64,000 nt of DNA from Thiorhodovibrio winogradskyi (lineage in GTDB: Bacteria > Pseudomonadota > Gammaproteobacteria > Chromatiales > Chromatiaceae): the NCBI RefSeq assembly GCF_036208045.1, contig NZ_CP121472.1:186001-250000 (forward strand), written 5' to 3'. Positions 63,169 through 64,000 of the stretch are shown piece by piece. The position numbers were made by a program, and so were the translations under genes. The notes under the pieces were generated by a model. The model had not been told where the DNA came from, did no database searches, and saw only the letters and a list, made by a program, of their open reading frames with translations. Within the stretch, counting starts at the first letter, position 1; each line of letters begins with the position of its first letter.

Positions 63169-63999
63169 CTAAGACATCGCGGCAACCCCGCTATCAATGG
63201 CGGCATGGGCCACGGCCTGGGGGACGCGTTCGCGCAGGCGCGGGTCGAAGGGCTTGGGGATGATGTAGTCGGGGCCGAATTCCAGTGCCTCCAACTCATA
63301 GGCTTTGAGCACCTCATCCGGCACTGATTCGCGCGCGATGCTTCGCAACGCCTCGACCGCGGCGATTTGCATCGCCTGGTTGATGCGCGAGGCACGCACA
63401 TCGAGCGCACCGCGAAAAATGAAGGGAAAACCAAGCACATTGTTGACCTGATTGGGATAATCCGAGCGGCCGGTGGCCATGATCAGATCATCGCGCACCT
63501 TGAACGCCTGGGTGGGGCGGATCTCCGGAATAGGATTGGACAGCGCGAACACAATGGGCTTGGGCGCCATGGAGGCAAGCATGGCGTCGCTGACCAGATC
63601 CGGACCAGACACGCCAATAAAGACATCGGCATCTCGCATGGCGTCAGCGAGCGTGCGCTTGTCGGTCGCGTTGGCGATCTCGGCCTTGAATGTGTTGAGA
63701 TCATCGCGGCCTGGGTGTATCACCCCTTTACGATCAAGGGTAAAGATGTTCTCGAGCCGCGCACCCAGGCTGATCAGCAGGTGAATGGCGGCGATGCCGG
63801 CGGCCCCGGCGCCGAGAATGACGATCTTGGCATCTTGTAGCGTTTTGCCCTGGAGCTCGAGTGCGTTCAGCAGACCGGCCGCGATAATGATGGCGGTGCC
63901 GTGCTGGTCGTCGTGAAAGACCGGAATGTCCAGCCGTTCGATCAGCCGCCGCTCGATGTCGAAACAATGGGGCGCGGCGATGTCCTCGAGATTGATGCC
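63169..63999 (-). CDS. malic enzyme, 3' part (5' end outside window)
   Basis: It decarboxylates malate to pyruvate with NAD(P) reduction. The frame is open to the window edge with [39 protein letters not shown], the NAD(P) site [35 protein letters not shown] and [20 protein letters not shown]. The metal-ligand and active-site residues of the two-domain bacterial type are present. It ends at 63169, where the phosphotransacetylase domain of MaeB would begin, so it is the short form. Confidence 0.93.
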   Translation of the reverse strand, partial: GINLEDIAAPHCFDIERRLIERLDIPVFHDDQHGTAIIIAAGLLNALELQGKTLQDAKIVILGAGAAGIAAIHLLISLGARLENIFTLDRKGVIHPGRDDLNTFKAEIANATDKRTLADAMRDADVFIGVSGPDLVSDAMLASMAPKPIVFALSNPIPEIRPTQAFKVRDDLIMATGRSDYPNQVNNVLGFPFIFRGALDVRASRINQAMQIAAVEALRSIARESVPDEVLKAYELEALEFGPDYIIPKPFDPRLRERVPQAVAHAAIDSGVAAMS

Positions 64000-64000
64000 G

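Overview
The window looks like a chromosome segment of a purple sulfur bacterium (Chromatiaceae-like gammaproteobacterium). The evidence is a high-GC core region (about 38.8-64 kb) with soxYZ, a Gly/Tyr-rich sulfur globule protein, a two-subunit 2-oxoacid:ferredoxin oxidoreductase, uvrA, the trmJ-cysE-iscR cluster, suhB, pyrD, cardiolipin synthase, a large hybrid histidine kinase paired with a GGDEF response regulator, and the end of a malic enzyme gene. Genus cannot be assigned from the sequence alone.

Layout. 1-38.8 kb is an accessory region made largely of insertion sequences, toxin-antitoxin (TA) cassettes and the remains of surface-polysaccharide genes (FkbM methyltransferase, two GDP-mannose 4,6-dehydratase genes, rfbC, a Methyltransf_24-type gene). 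It stops at the 3' end of a tRNA-Val(CAC) gene (38815-38889, minus strand), the usual edge of a genomic island. Mobile DNA seen: IS3 (partial), IS21, two IS200-like 621-bp elements, an ISAzo13-like element with a partial tandem copy of itself, two 1536-bp IS1111-type (IS110 family) elements plus two fragments, a second IS110-family type, a 1.9-kb element with a roughly 568-aa transposase of unclear family, REP-associated tyrosine transposase (RAYT) genes and remnants, a TnpB remnant, a frameshifted group II intron, and an IS66-like element carrying a DNA adenine methylase.

Three short dispersed repeat families share a CTG(A/T)CCCC core. R1 resembles TAAATCGAACCTGACCCC followed by TTTAATT, R2 resembles AATTAAGTATACTGTCCCC followed by GGAATT, and R3 contains GAAAACGTGGTCTGTCCCCG. 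They sit at nearly every cassette boundary or gene breakpoint: R1 brackets a PIN-type TA pair and a truncated toxin gene, and R3 brackets higBA. R2 is the site at which every IS1111-type copy lies. The 318-nt noncoding right end of that IS contains short tracts matching both halves of R2 and both IS tips, as expected of a bridge RNA. This is the best candidate for an unusual system in the window.

38.8-64 kb is ordinary core sequence with few repeats: DNA repair (uvrA), sulfur oxidation (soxYZ, sgp), lipid A and phospholipid synthesis (lpxL, cls), cysteine and Fe-S regulation (cysE, iscR), tRNA modification (trmJ), reductive carbon metabolism (korAB plus a ferritin-like protein), pyrimidine synthesis (pyrD, with a decayed dihydroorotase remnant nearby) and signalling (histidine kinase and diguanylate cyclase). 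All identifications come from reading protein motifs and DNA repeats by eye; no database search was run.
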